The notes: generated from the letters alone by a model not told the origin. A stretch of DNA of 64,000 nucleotides from Lachnospiraceae bacterium (GCA_004556565.1 SFGN01000008.1:35053-99052), one strand, 5' to 3'. Counted from the stretch's first letter, positions 25,969 through 35,962 are shown. Translations and numbers: made by a program.

Positions 25969-26982
25969 TTAGGAGATGGTATAGCGACCCATAGCGCCGT
26001 TACCCATTACATAACCAACGCCATACTTCTGGCCGTATACGTAATCCTGAGTCAAATCCTGATTATCAAAATAGGAACTGAGATTGACCAGAGGATTACC
26101 CTCAATAACCAGTTTAATGGGCTTTACGGGGCCAGCCAGTACGCTCAATACATTGTCATTGAACAGGAAATCGTCCGTGCCAAGCTTATGTTGCTGGGCA
26201 ACCTTAATGGTGTTGGTGCCACGGAACTTGCCGTAGTAACCAATGTTATACATATCTTCTTTAGCAGAAGTAGCTTCAACACCAGAGGCCATCTTAGAAA
26301 GGCCAAGCATAGTACCATAAACGGCGGCGTTCTGACCGCTCTTGGCTTCTACATGCTGGATAAGGTTAATCATCTTGGTTTCATCCCAAGAACCAGTAAC
26401 ATCATAAGTAGCACCGCCAAACTGGGCTTGAGTGAGACCCTGCCAAGCGGCAGCTACATCCTGCCAGATATTCTGCTGGAAGGACCTGGAAACGTCACGG
26501 ATGCATTCGGCCATATTAGTCTCACCGGACATAATACGTTCCATTTCCTCATATATCTTGATAATGTGCCAAGAAGTGGGGATGGTTACACGCTCGGTGC
26601 CAGTGATACGCTGACGACGAACGGCCTGGTTGCCACCGGACACCCGAGATACCGTATACCAGTTAGCGTCTTCCACGCGGAACTCAGGCTTATCACCTTC
26701 GTTAACTATGCGAGTCTCAACGAGCTGCATAAACCACTCATTGCCATTCAGTCCATCTACGACGTTCTTCTTTATAATGGTCTCTATAAGAGCGAACAGC
26801 TTGGCGCACTTACCATCACGCACATCACGAATGTCAAAGTAAGTCTTGCCATTGTTAGCCGCTACAAGAGCCTTATATATCAGAGAATTGCCCTCATCGG
26901 CAGAAAACTGCTGGAGCTTGTTGTTATAGAGGTCAGTAGCGACCTGTGCAACATTATTGATGTCAGTTATATCGAAAGACAT
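25969..26982 (-). CDS. Major capsid protein (HK97 fold)
   Basis: 337 residues from ATG 26982 behind AGGAGG; an in-frame start further upstream has no ribosome site. It has an N-terminal helix region (INNVAQVATDLYNNKLQQFS), an E-loop-like part (EWFMQLVETRIVNEGDK), a spine and P-domain (IPTSWHIIKIYEEMERIMSG) and a late A-domain (PIKLVIEGNPLVNLSSYFDN). Gene order (portal, protease-scaffold, decoration, capsid) and the strong terminator support the call. Confidence 0.85.
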   Translation of the reverse strand: MSFDITDINNVAQVATDLYNNKLQQFSADEGNSLIYKALVAANNGKTYFDIRDVRDGKCAKLFALIETIIKKNVVDGLNGNEWFMQLVETRIVNEGDKPEFRVEDANWYTVSRVSGGNQAVRRQRITGTERVTIPTSWHIIKIYEEMERIMSGETNMAECIRDVSRSFQQNIWQDVAAAWQGLTQAQFGGATYDVTGSWDETKMINLIQHVEAKSGQNAAVYGTMLGLSKMASGVEATSAKEDMYNIGYYGKFRGTNTIKVAQQHKLGTDDFLFNDNVLSVLAGPVKPIKLVIEGNPLVNLSSYFDNQDLTQDYVYGQKYGVGYVMGNGAMGRYTIS

Positions 26983-27008
26983 AATTTTACCTCCTATATG
27001 TTGTCCTA

Positions 27009-27527
27009 TTAGCAAGTCTCTATGGCGTAGTAGATCTTGCCCTTCTTGGTGTAAATATCAATAATCTCACCAATCTTGGTAGAACCTTCAGTGTTGGAAG
27101 CAACAGCAAGCAACTTGTTGCCAGCCTGAAGTTCTACAACAGCACCTACAACACGAGCAGTAGTGCCATCAAGGACATCACCAGTTATAGCGAAAATCTG
27201 ATGAGGCTTCTCAAGGAGATAGCCACGAGAAATGGCATCAGCCTCATTGTAGAAATTGCCAAGATCGCCCTGAAGACGCTCGTCATATATCACTTCGGGA
27301 GAAGCGATCAGAGCAACGTTAGCTTTGTTACTATTCTTAGTGGGAACGGTGGCCTTGCGGACTTCGCGAGAACCAGTCTCAAGAGCGCCAACCAGAACCA
27401 CGCAACCATTGTCTATCTCGGCAGGGGTAAAAGTAGAACTGGCCTGAGTGCCATAGCGCAGGGATACCAGATCGACACCGTTAAAAGTGCCGGACATCTT
27501 TTCGGTAATGCAAATACCATGTGCCAT
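27009..27527 (-). CDS. Head decoration-like protein
   Basis: 172 residues, starting AHGICITEKMSGTFNGVDLV. Beta-rich C-terminal half contains NKLLAVASNTEGSTKIGEII and DIYTKKGKIYYAIETC. It lies between protease-scaffold and capsid, a common place for decoration proteins. ATG follows AGGAGG. The function is inferred from position and size. Confidence 0.6.
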   Translation of the reverse strand: MAHGICITEKMSGTFNGVDLVSLRYGTQASSTFTPAEIDNGCVVLVGALETGSREVRKATVPTKNSNKANVALIASPEVIYDERLQGDLGNFYNEADAISRGYLLEKPHQIFAITGDVLDGTTARVVGAVVELQAGNKLLAVASNTEGSTKIGEIIDIYTKKGKIYYAIETC

Positions 27528-27532
27528 TAGTT

Positions 27533-29029
27533 TTAATCCTCCTGAATTGTCTTTTTAGTAATGCCGAACTTATCAAAAATGCCGCCATAAATAGCGGACG
27601 CAGTAGTATCAGCACTATGTTTTACAGCTATCTTGGGAGCTTCAGGCTCCGCCTCAAACTGTACTGTCGGGGTGTGGGCCATACCGCGAATGACGTAGCA
27701 CTCGCGCTTCAACTCATCAATAGAGAACTTAGAATTGTCGGTCTTTAGAGCTTCAAATTGCTCATTACCAGCAAGATCGGTAAACTCCGCGAATATCTGC
27801 TCAGCCTCAGCGGTGCGCTTATATGCACGCAGTTCCTCAACCTCAGCAAATACGCTACGCGCTTCCTCCAGCTTGGCAGCTTCCTCCAGAGTGAGCCACT
27901 TGAGAACCATCTTCTCAAAATCGTCATTAAACTCAGCAGTAACGGCCACATCGTCAAAGGTATAACTCATACGACCATTCTCACTGTTGCAGCCGGTATC
28001 GGGCGTCCACACGTTGCGCTCAACATAAGCGTAAGTATCGTCAAAGTCCTGAAGCCAGTACCAAGTCTCAGAAGCCACCTTGCCGTCAGGGGTCTTCACA
28101 ACCTGATCGGGCAGAGCATCAGCCAGAGCGTTGCGCTTCTGCACATAAGTGGCAGAGAACAAAGCGGGTTCGCCGTGAGTCTCGGCGCTCATTGCATCAG
28201 CGGGAGCTTCCTCAGCGGCGGTTTTTGCCTGAGCCATTTCATTGGTAGGATTTTCCAGATTATCCTCAGCGGGAATTTCTTTCATCTCACCAGTAGAAGA
28301 TTCCAGAACGGTCATTTCCTTAGCGGGAAGTTCAGTCTTTTTATCCTTGGGCAACGTTACGTCACCATCCTTTCGGGTATTATTAAAAAGCTCCTCGCTT
28401 AACGCGAAGAGCAGTTTTGCAAGCTTGTCATCGTTCTCATCTGCGGAGAACTTGGTGGTAGCCTGTGCGCCTGTCATGGCAGGAGTTACATCCGCACCTA
28501 ACAGCGTGACGCCAGTAAACTTAAAGTCAGTGATATAAAACAGACCGTCTTGTTCGTTATACTCGTAAGCATCAATGTTAATCTCCATTGACACAGCAAC
28601 GGATTCACGCTGCTTTAGAATATCCTCGGCCAGATTACTATAGCCACGCCACACATACGCGCTGGCATATACATAATTTTTACCGTCTTCTTCAACGATT
28701 TCGGCCTCTAAGCCATCAGCCGGGAATACGCCCACAGGTACTTCAATGTACTCCAAACGGTACTTGCCCTCGTTCATGGGGTCTTCCACTATAGCCATAT
28801 CATGACCGTGGAAGTCGAACGTGCCATCTTCCTTCTCGACTACATTTGCCAAAACAGGAGTGTTGGCGATAGTAGGAAGTGCCGTTTGCATAGTTTCTTT
28901 GGATATAACACTACCATTCGCGTTCTGACCATCATGACAAACCTTCACGCGAAGCTTTATAAAGCGGTCAGAATCATAAGTATTATCAACGCTATATGTT
29001 GCCCTGCAAGTAAAAGCTTTCTTGTCCAT
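27533..29029 (-). CDS. Prohead protease fused to scaffold
   Basis: 498 residues from ATG 29029 behind AAAGGAGGTG. The first 200 residues look like an HK97-type prohead serine protease: a His in TFDFHGHDMAIVEDPM, then EVPVGVFPADGLEAEIVEED and YASAYVWRGYSNLAEDIL, then a Ser in ESVAVSMEINI, and GVTLLGADVTPAMTGAQ. The rest is acidic and helical (KLAKLLFALSEELF, EAAKLEEARSVFAEVEELRA), as expected of a scaffold. The enzyme would cut the scaffold and itself during head maturation. The start ATG was chosen over an upstream GTG lacking a ribosome site. Confidence 0.78.
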   Translation of the reverse strand: MDKKAFTCRATYSVDNTYDSDRFIKLRVKVCHDGQNANGSVISKETMQTALPTIANTPVLANVVEKEDGTFDFHGHDMAIVEDPMNEGKYRLEYIEVPVGVFPADGLEAEIVEEDGKNYVYASAYVWRGYSNLAEDILKQRESVAVSMEINIDAYEYNEQDGLFYITDFKFTGVTLLGADVTPAMTGAQATTKFSADENDDKLAKLLFALSEELFNNTRKDGDVTLPKDKKTELPAKEMTVLESSTGEMKEIPAEDNLENPTNEMAQAKTAAEEAPADAMSAETHGEPALFSATYVQKRNALADALPDQVVKTPDGKVASETWYWLQDFDDTYAYVERNVWTPDTGCNSENGRMSYTFDDVAVTAEFNDDFEKMVLKWLTLEEAAKLEEARSVFAEVEELRAYKRTAEAEQIFAEFTDLAGNEQFEALKTDNSKFSIDELKRECYVIRGMAHTPTVQFEAEPEAPKIAVKHSADTTASAIYGGIFDKFGITKKTIQED

Positions 29030-29043
29030 TTTTTCACCTCCTT

Positions 29044-29244
29044 TCATGGGTGTAATAGCCCATTAAAAGGGAGCCTATTTGTGAACACGACCTTATGGTC
29101 TGCAAGTACCATAGATAGTTCGGGCTTATTCTCAAAACAGTACATCTTGCCATCAACAGTAGGCATAGTGCTGATAAGTTTATAGCCTTCTTGCAGAAGC
29201 CGATTCTTAATAGCTTCGTCAACGACGAAGACGAATTTTTCCAT
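29044..29244 (-). CDS. Small protein between portal and protease-scaffold
   Basis: 66 residues, ATG behind AAGGAGAAATA. Begins EKFVFVVDEAIKNRLLQEGY and ends RLPFNGLLHP. Similar small genes are common between portal and scaffold in clostridial phages. No role is known to me. Confidence 0.7.
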   Translation of the reverse strand: MEKFVFVVDEAIKNRLLQEGYKLISTMPTVDGKMYCFENKPELSMVLADHKVVFTNRLPFNGLLHP

Positions 29245-29309
29245 TATTTCTCCTTATAATGTAGAAAATTTACATACATGAGCAATCGAACAAGCAGTGA
29301 AATTACTGC

Positions 29310-30806
29310 CTACTGCTTATCACGGGTACGTAGCCCTTCATCAGTAATATTGCCATCATCCGAAGCGGGACGTCCCGGGTCGTTGCTGGAAAGAGTGTTG
29401 CTGCTCTGAAGAGGCACAAGACGATTGGGAAGGTCTAATACCTGTGTCTCTAAATAATTCAGCCCCAAAGCATATAGCGGCTCCATACCCAACGTCGCCA
29501 TCAAAGGAGTGACGGGCAAACCGTACTGTATTGTGCTCATCAAAGTCTTTTGATAACTGTCACGAGTGTATCTGCCACACGGCAGGAATACCAGACGGAA
29601 ATTCTTACCAAAAGACTGCTTTTGTAAAATACGATTGATAGCTATACCAATGTTGCGCACGACACTCCAAGTCAACGACTCGTCTGCCATACCGCTAATC
29701 TCCAAGGCACGAGACGATGTACTCGAACCAGAGAAAATCAGACTGCTAACACCAGCAGCATCCCAAAGATATTTCTCAGAAGCTGCTACCTTATCATTAT
29801 CAGCCGTACCACTCTGATCGAAACTGATCTTATCAAGTGCCATCGGAGTCAACACGCTACCAACGTTCTCTGGTAGAATTGATTCTAAATTCTGCCAAAA
29901 TTGTTTGGCAGTATCAAAATCCAATGCCCATTCACCCTGATTATTCAACCCCAGCTTCATCGCTATGAGACAATAATTATCCAATGATGACCTTACCATT
30001 TGAAGCGCCTTATAATCTTCAATATCGTAAATCTCCCTTAAAATACCTGCAAATGGAGGTAGGGGGTATAGGAACTCTGTATTAACCTTAATAGCGAAAG
30101 AATTGGGCACATCCAGCTCGATCCAACGAGCAGTCGTATCCTCCTGGTACTGGTTATATTTAGTTGTGAACTCCGCAGGAAACAGGGGGAGTTCATCGCT
30201 GTACTGGTCAAAATATGAAAAGTCGAACGAGACGTTAAAACAGTTTTGACTCTGCGAGGCTATCTTACAATACTTAGGGTCGAGTATCTGGAAAGCCATG
30301 CCATCCTTAGTAACCCATGTAGTAACATAACACACGTCTTCCCGAAAACACGTAGTAAGAATTTTCTTACACTGTGCCGGTATATCTGAACCAGCCAAGA
30401 AAAACGCAGTGCGCCTATACTTGTCCTTAATAGATTCGGTGTCGCCCTCATCTTCAAAAGACACCTGACTAATAGTGTAGGCCATATCGCACAAATCCGC
30501 AAAATAATGAACAAGCCGGTGGAAGTGACTGCTGAGATTGTACAGCATAACCACAGCATTACGAAGCTGTTCTTCATTGGTTTCGGGGTTTTGTACATAA
30601 GTCGTAATTTGTTCTTTACTATATTTGGCAAAGGTTGTAGACTTAGTACTATTGTTTAAGTCCTTATAAACAATCCTTGCCATATTAGCAAACCATGCTT
30701 TTTGATGGGGCGTAAATAACCCATCCATGTCAAAGGTCTTACTGACCTCCGCTGATTTAGAGAGGGGAGGGGTGGCGACCTTAATTTCTTCAGGCGCGAC
30801 AGCCAT
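29310..30806 (-). CDS. Portal protein
   Basis: 498 residues. Wing and stem features can be followed: DLCDMAYTISQVSFEDEGDT, then FLYPLPPFAGILREIYDIED, the crown-side helices ALQMVRSSLDNYCLIAMKLG, and the stem region GSSTSSRALEISGMADESLT. Size fits. It directly follows the terminase large gene, 15 bases away. The portal is the DNA channel at the capsid vertex. Confidence 0.85.
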   Translation of the reverse strand: MAVAPEEIKVATPPLSKSAEVSKTFDMDGLFTPHQKAWFANMARIVYKDLNNSTKSTTFAKYSKEQITTYVQNPETNEEQLRNAVVMLYNLSSHFHRLVHYFADLCDMAYTISQVSFEDEGDTESIKDKYRRTAFFLAGSDIPAQCKKILTTCFREDVCYVTTWVTKDGMAFQILDPKYCKIASQSQNCFNVSFDFSYFDQYSDELPLFPAEFTTKYNQYQEDTTARWIELDVPNSFAIKVNTEFLYPLPPFAGILREIYDIEDYKALQMVRSSLDNYCLIAMKLGLNNQGEWALDFDTAKQFWQNLESILPENVGSVLTPMALDKISFDQSGTADNDKVAASEKYLWDAAGVSSLIFSGSSTSSRALEISGMADESLTWSVVRNIGIAINRILQKQSFGKNFRLVFLPCGRYTRDSYQKTLMSTIQYGLPVTPLMATLGMEPLYALGLNYLETQVLDLPNRLVPLQSSNTLSSNDPGRPASDDGNITDEGLRTRDKQ

Positions 30807-30821
30807 ATGCCAGCACCTCCT

Positions 30822-32483
30822 TTACTTGATTTTCGGCGCACGAAACGCAAAAAAGTCGATAGGAACCGACTTCTTAACCGTCAACGCCGAAGCATATTCG
30901 CTGATATAATACAGAACATATACCAGAGCGGAGAATCTATCCTTATCCAACTGGCGCACTACCTTCTCGACCGATAGCGCACCACTGGGTTGGTACTTGA
31001 GTTTGAGGTTTGCCACTTCGTCAAACAAAAGATCTGTTTGAACATAGGGAGTTATGTCAAAATTATTATCTGATTGCCACTCGTTATATAGTTCTGCTTC
31101 TTCTTTTTTGCACAACAACCGCAGCGTGCCGCTATCGACCATATTGATAAAATCCGTAATAATACGCGACTGCACGCCCTGCGCCTTAATATCATATAAG
31201 CATTTAGGTGCATTGCGCGATTCGGATTGATTAGTGGTGTTTACCGTATCCCATGCTTCATACTTCTGCTGAGTCACAGGGTCAACATTATTCTCCAACA
31301 ATTTATCTATCAGACCGGAACCCAGACCGTTACCGTCGCAAATAACCATCTTGGGGTTATATTTAGCGGCCATACGCTTAATGATAGCCGCCTGCGCTGT
31401 AAAGTTCAGTATATTAGGCACAGTCATCACATTCACAATGTCTACATGCTTGATACGATTAGTGGCGTGGTCTCGGTCAACCTTAGCTACCACTATAGAG
31501 GACTGATTATTATTCGTCTTCTGGGAACGCGCCACGTCTACACCCATATAATACTCGTCCGCAGCGTTTTCGGTCTGCATAATAGCCTTGTCCAGCTTAC
31601 GGCAAGCTAAGAATCTGTTGATATCAATCAGTGCGTTATCACTACTGCCAGTCCATGTGCCGCCATAGTTTTGCGCAAAGGCTATAGGGGACATATTACG
31701 TCGTTTTTCGAGTATCTGCGGCTTAGAAGAACCACGCCCGTACCAACAAGGCAACAGCCAATCGGCCCCAATAACCATCTTACCTTTAAGGTCAACCATG
31801 TCTTGATACATCTGTATGGAATGCCGCCATTCATCAGATGAACGCCAACCAGGAGTAGACAAAAAGTTAATCTGTTGATTAAGCTCACAAGGGTCAACAA
31901 CACCAAGCTTACCAACAGTATACCTCGGCACTTCAACAATAGGCTCAATGGCGTCTTGAAAAGTCAGAGTGTCAACCAGAACCGATTCTTCAACGTTAAT
32001 ACGTTTTCTACGCTGACCTTTTGACGATTGAGCGTTTGCTAATGCGTCAAGTCGCGAACCGTTCTTAAAGACAACCAAAGCCTCGTTACGAGTAAACGAA
32101 TGCTTACTTATTTCGTTAGACAACAAAGGATAAGCCCGCATTAGTTCGTCATACTTGTCCTTCATTATTTTGACAGCATTTTCTTTGGTTTGAGCTGTTA
32201 CCGCTAAGGTAATACCGGGATACCAAATAGCAAGCACATATTGTACCGCTTGTTCAGAAAAAGACTTAGCAGCGCCTCGTGGCAAACAACCATACGTGCT
32301 AAAAAAACGAGCCAGTGAGCGCATTAGAATGCGCTCGTCCAAATCGAGCTTAAAACCGTTATTTGGTCCCTTGCATAAATCCAGAAACGCATCGGGCATC
32401 CAGCGACAATAACTCGCAAAAGCTACATAATTCTCCAGCGAATCCCCAAATTTAGAATGTATCTGTGAATAATCAATCGCCAC
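30822..32483 (-). CDS. terL: Terminase large subunit
   Basis: 553 residues. ATPase: Walker A-like LPRGAAKSF near residue 68, where the usual Gly before Lys is Ala, and a Walker B-type site RINVEES near 163. Nuclease: first Asp in YYMGVDVARSQ near 313, second in VICDGNGLGSG near 386, and the late acidic site around DKDRFSALVYVLYY near 518. It pumps and cuts DNA at the portal. It overlaps the upstream terminase small candidate and precedes the portal gene. Confidence 0.93.
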   Translation of the reverse strand: MAIDYSQIHSKFGDSLENYVAFASYCRWMPDAFLDLCKGPNNGFKLDLDERILMRSLARFFSTYGCLPRGAAKSFSEQAVQYVLAIWYPGITLAVTAQTKENAVKIMKDKYDELMRAYPLLSNEISKHSFTRNEALVVFKNGSRLDALANAQSSKGQRRKRINVEESVLVDTLTFQDAIEPIVEVPRYTVGKLGVVDPCELNQQINFLSTPGWRSSDEWRHSIQMYQDMVDLKGKMVIGADWLLPCWYGRGSSKPQILEKRRNMSPIAFAQNYGGTWTGSSDNALIDINRFLACRKLDKAIMQTENAADEYYMGVDVARSQKTNNNQSSIVVAKVDRDHATNRIKHVDIVNVMTVPNILNFTAQAAIIKRMAAKYNPKMVICDGNGLGSGLIDKLLENNVDPVTQQKYEAWDTVNTTNQSESRNAPKCLYDIKAQGVQSRIITDFINMVDSGTLRLLCKKEEAELYNEWQSDNNFDITPYVQTDLLFDEVANLKLKYQPSGALSVEKVVRQLDKDRFSALVYVLYYISEYASALTVKKSVPIDFFAFRAPKIK

Positions 32484-33633
32484 CCAAAGTTACCTCCTCT
32501 GGGCCATTATCAACTACTGTTTCATTAGGCAGTACGATAAATTTCTCAATCTGAGATCTATTGGTTTCTGTGGGGTCTTCTGTAAATATACCCGTTGGGT
32601 CGCCATATTGCTCTATGTAAGATTTCTTACGATCGTCATAGAAACGATACACATCCTCATAGGTACACTCTGGCTTATCCTCCAGCCTGCGTAAGTAGTT
32701 AACCAAACACCATATAATAAAATCTGCCGCATCATTAGGTTTGTACCTAAACTGCGGCAGTATGGGAATAACATCAACAGCCTGTTCAATAGCCTGCGAC
32801 AACTCCGAGAAGCTATTTATGCCACCCTCAAGGTCAGCCTTGCTCATCTGCTTGGGATTAATTTTCGCCCGATCAGCAGCATCCGCAGACATTTTGGCCC
32901 ACTTCTGTGCCTCAGTAATATTACCCTTAGAGACGGCTATTTCTTCCTGCACCTTAAACCGGACATATGTGACCAGAGCCTCCGTATGAAAACTGGTAAA
33001 ATCAACATAAGACTCTTTAAGCTGATTGTACTTAGACCACATGCGCCGATACTCATCATATTTGTATCCTTCGCCAAATAGTTTGATAATATCATCAGTT
33101 ATCTCCGTGATATCATCCTGTTCCTGCGCAAACATAGGTTTATCCGGGTCGGTAACAGGCACAAACCCCACATCAACAGGTCGTGTTATTTGAACAGGCT
33201 CACCCTTGTTTTTCTCAGCAACAAACTCCTGACTCTGTTGCCAGTCCATACCTTTATATGGTTTGATGTTAATATTCTTAATATAGTTGCCAACAATCTG
33301 CTTACGGCTCGTTGCATCCACAGTTTTGCCTTGGCAACTCCTATTGTACTGCGATACGGCGGCATCCATCATCTCAGGGAACCACGGTGCATCCATCTTA
33401 CGCAGTAACTCAACAAATGGTTTAGTTTGCAGTTTTGTATAGTCCTCGCCCAGTAGAGTTTTAGCCATGCAAACTTTACAGACCGGCAATCGCCCGTCTG
33501 AATAAATAGGGTTGGAGGTTAGATAAAAATCCTCAATAGGGTGCATCTGCTCACCCGCTGGGCACAACCCACAACGCTTTGCCTCTTTATTGACAGTACG
33601 AGGAGCGCGTTTTGCTTTTTTCTTAGCGGGCAA
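32473..33633 (-). CDS. Terminase small subunit candidate with zinc ribbon
   Basis: 386 residues from TTG 33633 (AAAGGA upstream). A very basic start (PAKKKAKRAPRTVNKEAKR) is followed by a four-Cys site, CGLC and CKVC, about 40 residues apart, then a helical region and an acidic C-terminus. It overlaps terL by 11 bases, the normal position for a small terminase. It is longer than most small subunits. DNA recognition by the zinc ribbon is plausible. Confidence 0.65.
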   Translation of the reverse strand: MPAKKKAKRAPRTVNKEAKRCGLCPAGEQMHPIEDFYLTSNPIYSDGRLPVCKVCMAKTLLGEDYTKLQTKPFVELLRKMDAPWFPEMMDAAVSQYNRSCQGKTVDATSRKQIVGNYIKNINIKPYKGMDWQQSQEFVAEKNKGEPVQITRPVDVGFVPVTDPDKPMFAQEQDDITEITDDIIKLFGEGYKYDEYRRMWSKYNQLKESYVDFTSFHTEALVTYVRFKVQEEIAVSKGNITEAQKWAKMSADAADRAKINPKQMSKADLEGGINSFSELSQAIEQAVDVIPILPQFRYKPNDAADFIIWCLVNYLRRLEDKPECTYEDVYRFYDDRKKSYIEQYGDPTGIFTEDPTETNRSQIEKFIVLPNETVVDNGPEEVTLGGD

Positions 33634-33662
33634 ATCTATTCAATCCTTTCATTCCAAAAAAT

Positions 33663-33983
33663 TTAGTCAAATATTACGACATTGACCATTAAAGACGCTG
33701 TAGGTACAGTTTCGCACATAAATGTAAGTTGTCCTGCTGCCTGCGCCGACGCTCTAATATCTGCGTCATAATAATCGGTCATAGAATCTTCGATAGGAGC
33801 AACAAACAAATCATTATCAGCGGTCACTCCGGGCAAGTTGACCGTCTGGCTTTTATCTGACCAACCATCCGCAGCCAATGTGACGACGCTGCGTATTTTA
33901 TTGGTTACGCCATCTAAAGCTGCATCAACATACTCCTTTGTGGTTATATCTTTAGGATCATCAACGGGCGAATAACATTTCAT
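33663..33983 (-). CDS. Fibre-type beta domain protein, paralogue of tail genes
   Basis: 106 residues. After a short head (DDPKDITTKEYVDAALDG) comes the domain AADGWSDKSQTVNLPGVTAD ... LTFMCETVPTASLMVNVV. It is closely similar to the last 90 residues of the fibre at 4608-5498 (AGWSDKSQTVTVTGV, LTFVCETVPTVALIVDII). So a tail-fibre domain recurs 28 kb away, just before the terminase genes. It is probably a head- or tail-attached fibre piece. Confidence 0.75.
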   Translation of the reverse strand: MKCYSPVDDPKDITTKEYVDAALDGVTNKIRSVVTLAADGWSDKSQTVNLPGVTADNDLFVAPIEDSMTDYYDADIRASAQAAGQLTFMCETVPTASLMVNVVIFD

Positions 33984-33989
33984 CTACCA

Positions 33990-35054
33990 TCACGCTCCCA
34001 CATATGTGATGCGGACGGTCAGTGCGTTAACAGGAGCCTCAGCACAAGTAACAGTGACCACATTATCAGCAGACACCGTAACGTCAGCTATCACAGACTC
34101 ATGCGTAGTTGCGTCCATAATAGATACATTCAACACTGTACCCTCAGCGGTGTAAGTAGCGGTAGCTCCAGAAACAGTCAGGTCATAATATTTAATGGGA
34201 TGAGGCTTATTTATAAGATCAGCATAATCACCGGTAAAAGCAACCGCCTTTAGATCAGCCAAATACTTGATAATCTTACCGATTATAATAGCTAACGACT
34301 CACCGGTATTAGGTAACACACGGGTCTCCGCAGAGGCAAAAGCCACAGTGGTATTACTTGTATCGCCGGTCTGGGTAAGGTAATTACTAAGGTCTACACT
34401 GGTGTCGCCAAGTATCTCCCAAGTATCATTAATACGCATATACTCAGTATACACATCGTTAGTATCAGAATCGGTCTTAGCTACCAGATAAATAACATTG
34501 GTTTTGATAGCTTCTCCTTCGGGTAGAGCATCAACTTTCTCTACACTAAGAGTGGCTATCTGACCAATGAGGTTATTAATCTCGGTCTGAGTATAAGTCT
34601 CAGTTTTAAGATAATAATTAGCGAGATTATTGACGGTATTATCTATAAAATTCTCATCATTAGTGAACTGAGACAGGGCAGTAGGCTTGTCAATAACATT
34701 TGCCCAGTCAACAGCATCAGCAGTGCCACCACCAGTGGCAGACAAAGTGCCTTCCGCAGTAATGGACAGACCGGCACCAATCTTGACACCACCCACAGTA
34801 GATGCAGAGGCAAGAGGGAGGGAGTATACAGTTACTTCCTCGCCACCAATCTTTATGTTGCCGTTGGTCTCGGATGCTTCCACCTTGACACCGGATGATA
34901 CCCACGCAGTACCATTATAGACATATAGTATTTTGTCAGTAGAATTGTAATAATACTGTCCCTCACGAGGATTTTCCGGGGCAGATGCCAAATTCTGCAA
35001 CACAGCGTTGAGAATCTGATTTTTATTCATATCCAGATTTGTTAAAACCTTCAT
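33990..35054 (-). CDS. Head-fibre or tail-fibre protein
   Basis: 354 residues. The start KVLTNLDMNKNQILNAVLQN and then PREGQYYYNSTDKILYVYNG is the head-fibre signature common in gut phages. A Thr/Ser-rich shaft follows with short coils (SQFTNDENFIDN, LKTETYTQTEINNLIGQ). The final beta domain (LTVSGATATYTAEG ... NALTVRITYVGA) is loosely like those of the other fibre genes. ATG behind GGAGGGTATA. Surface fibre is the best call; head or tail location is unsure. Confidence 0.75.
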   Translation of the reverse strand: MKVLTNLDMNKNQILNAVLQNLASAPENPREGQYYYNSTDKILYVYNGTAWVSSGVKVEASETNGNIKIGGEEVTVYSLPLASASTVGGVKIGAGLSITAEGTLSATGGGTADAVDWANVIDKPTALSQFTNDENFIDNTVNNLANYYLKTETYTQTEINNLIGQIATLSVEKVDALPEGEAIKTNVIYLVAKTDSDTNDVYTEYMRINDTWEILGDTSVDLSNYLTQTGDTSNTTVAFASAETRVLPNTGESLAIIIGKIIKYLADLKAVAFTGDYADLINKPHPIKYYDLTVSGATATYTAEGTVLNVSIMDATTHESVIADVTVSADNVVTVTCAEAPVNALTVRITYVGA

Positions 35055-35065
35055 TATACCCTCCG

Positions 35066-35899
35066 TTAATTAAGAAATGCCTTGCCCGAAAACGCCCCGC
35101 TGAATACTACGGTAAGCGTATTCGCATCAGTATATGCAATCTCACCTATCACACAAGACCCCGCGCTATCTATCACAGTGACCGCAGGAAACTTGTTAAG
35201 ATTATGTTGAATTGTCCAAGTACTTGCGGCCACAGACTGAGTGTGGGTGTAGGTTTTATCCACCACATCCTTATTCACAGACAGGGTTTTACCGTCCAAC
35301 ACTAACCCATCACCAAAATCATAGTTAAGGTCGTTCACGTCCAGTGTGCCAACTATAACCTCACCTTGATCGTTGTACGCTTCACGCCCAGCAAGTATAT
35401 CTTCGGAAGTGGCCCCATTCTTCAACTCCGCAGGTGGTGTATATTTGCTATAAGTGTTAACGTTCAAATAACCTACAAGCTGACGATCTCCAGTGCCAAA
35501 AGCGTGAACACCATGCTTTCTGTCACACCTTACCTCAGTTACCAATTGACCATTCTCGTCCAAAACCTCATTGCCAAACGTTATCTCATTGCATACCACA
35601 AATGGGGTAGGGGCGATGATAGTGTTTATCGTGCCATCCGCAAACGTAAGCTGTACATCATACCAATATTGGCCATAAGCTAACTTCTTGGTATCATCAG
35701 AAGCCAGTTTGACAGTTGCACCCATCTTTTGTATAAGAAAGTCTACCTCAGAATCTGTCTGTTTCACGGTAAAGGTTAAGTTGTCACCCTCAGCAAGCTC
35801 ATAAACCGTTCGCTTATCAGGCTGACGCACCTCAATATTAAAAGAAGCCGTATCACCACGGGTGATAAATATTTTGCCGTACTCGATTTTAAACAGAAT
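35066..35899 (-). CDS. BppU-like fibre/baseplate protein, non-AUG start
   Basis: About 277 residues. The N-terminal domain KIFITRGDTASFNIEVRQPD followed by YELAEGDNLTFTVKQ is the same type as in 6477-6842. The C-terminal part ends DANTLTVVFSGAFSGKAFLN. The strong ribosome site GCGGAGG (35910-35904) is followed by no ATG. ATT (35899) or CTG (35896) at normal distance are the likely starts, since the only nearby GTG touches the ribosome site. A longer ORF to 36004 runs back through a terminator and is not likely. Confidence 0.7.
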   Translation of the reverse strand: MLFKIEYGKIFITRGDTASFNIEVRQPDKRTVYELAEGDNLTFTVKQTDSEVDFLIQKMGATVKLASDDTKKLAYGQYWYDVQLTFADGTINTIIAPTPFVVCNEITFGNEVLDENGQLVTEVRCDRKHGVHAFGTGDRQLVGYLNVNTYSKYTPPAELKNGATSEDILAGREAYNDQGEVIVGTLDVNDLNYDFGDGLVLDGKTLSVNKDVVDKTYTHTQSVAASTWTIQHNLNKFPAVTVIDSAGSCVIGEIAYTDANTLTVVFSGAFSGKAFLN

Positions 35900-35930
35900 T
35901 ACCACCTCCGCAGTGTTAAAATTTTTAAAC

Positions 35931-35962
35931 ACAAAAACAGGGCAGCCAAATGAAAGCTGCCC
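35931..35962 (-). terminator. Terminator before the fibre-packaging operon
   Basis: GGGCAGC (35962-35956) pairs with GCTGCCC (35946-35940) on the minus strand, a 7-bp stem with a nine-base loop, followed by TGTTTTTGTG. It lies upstream of the structural genes, so it would stop transcripts from the leader at 36.0-36.2 kb unless read-through is allowed. Confidence 0.75.

Noticed and set aside
34260..34330. LPNTGES in the head-fibre protein as a sortase signal
   Set aside because: It is in the middle of the protein, with no signal peptide and no membrane span after it.
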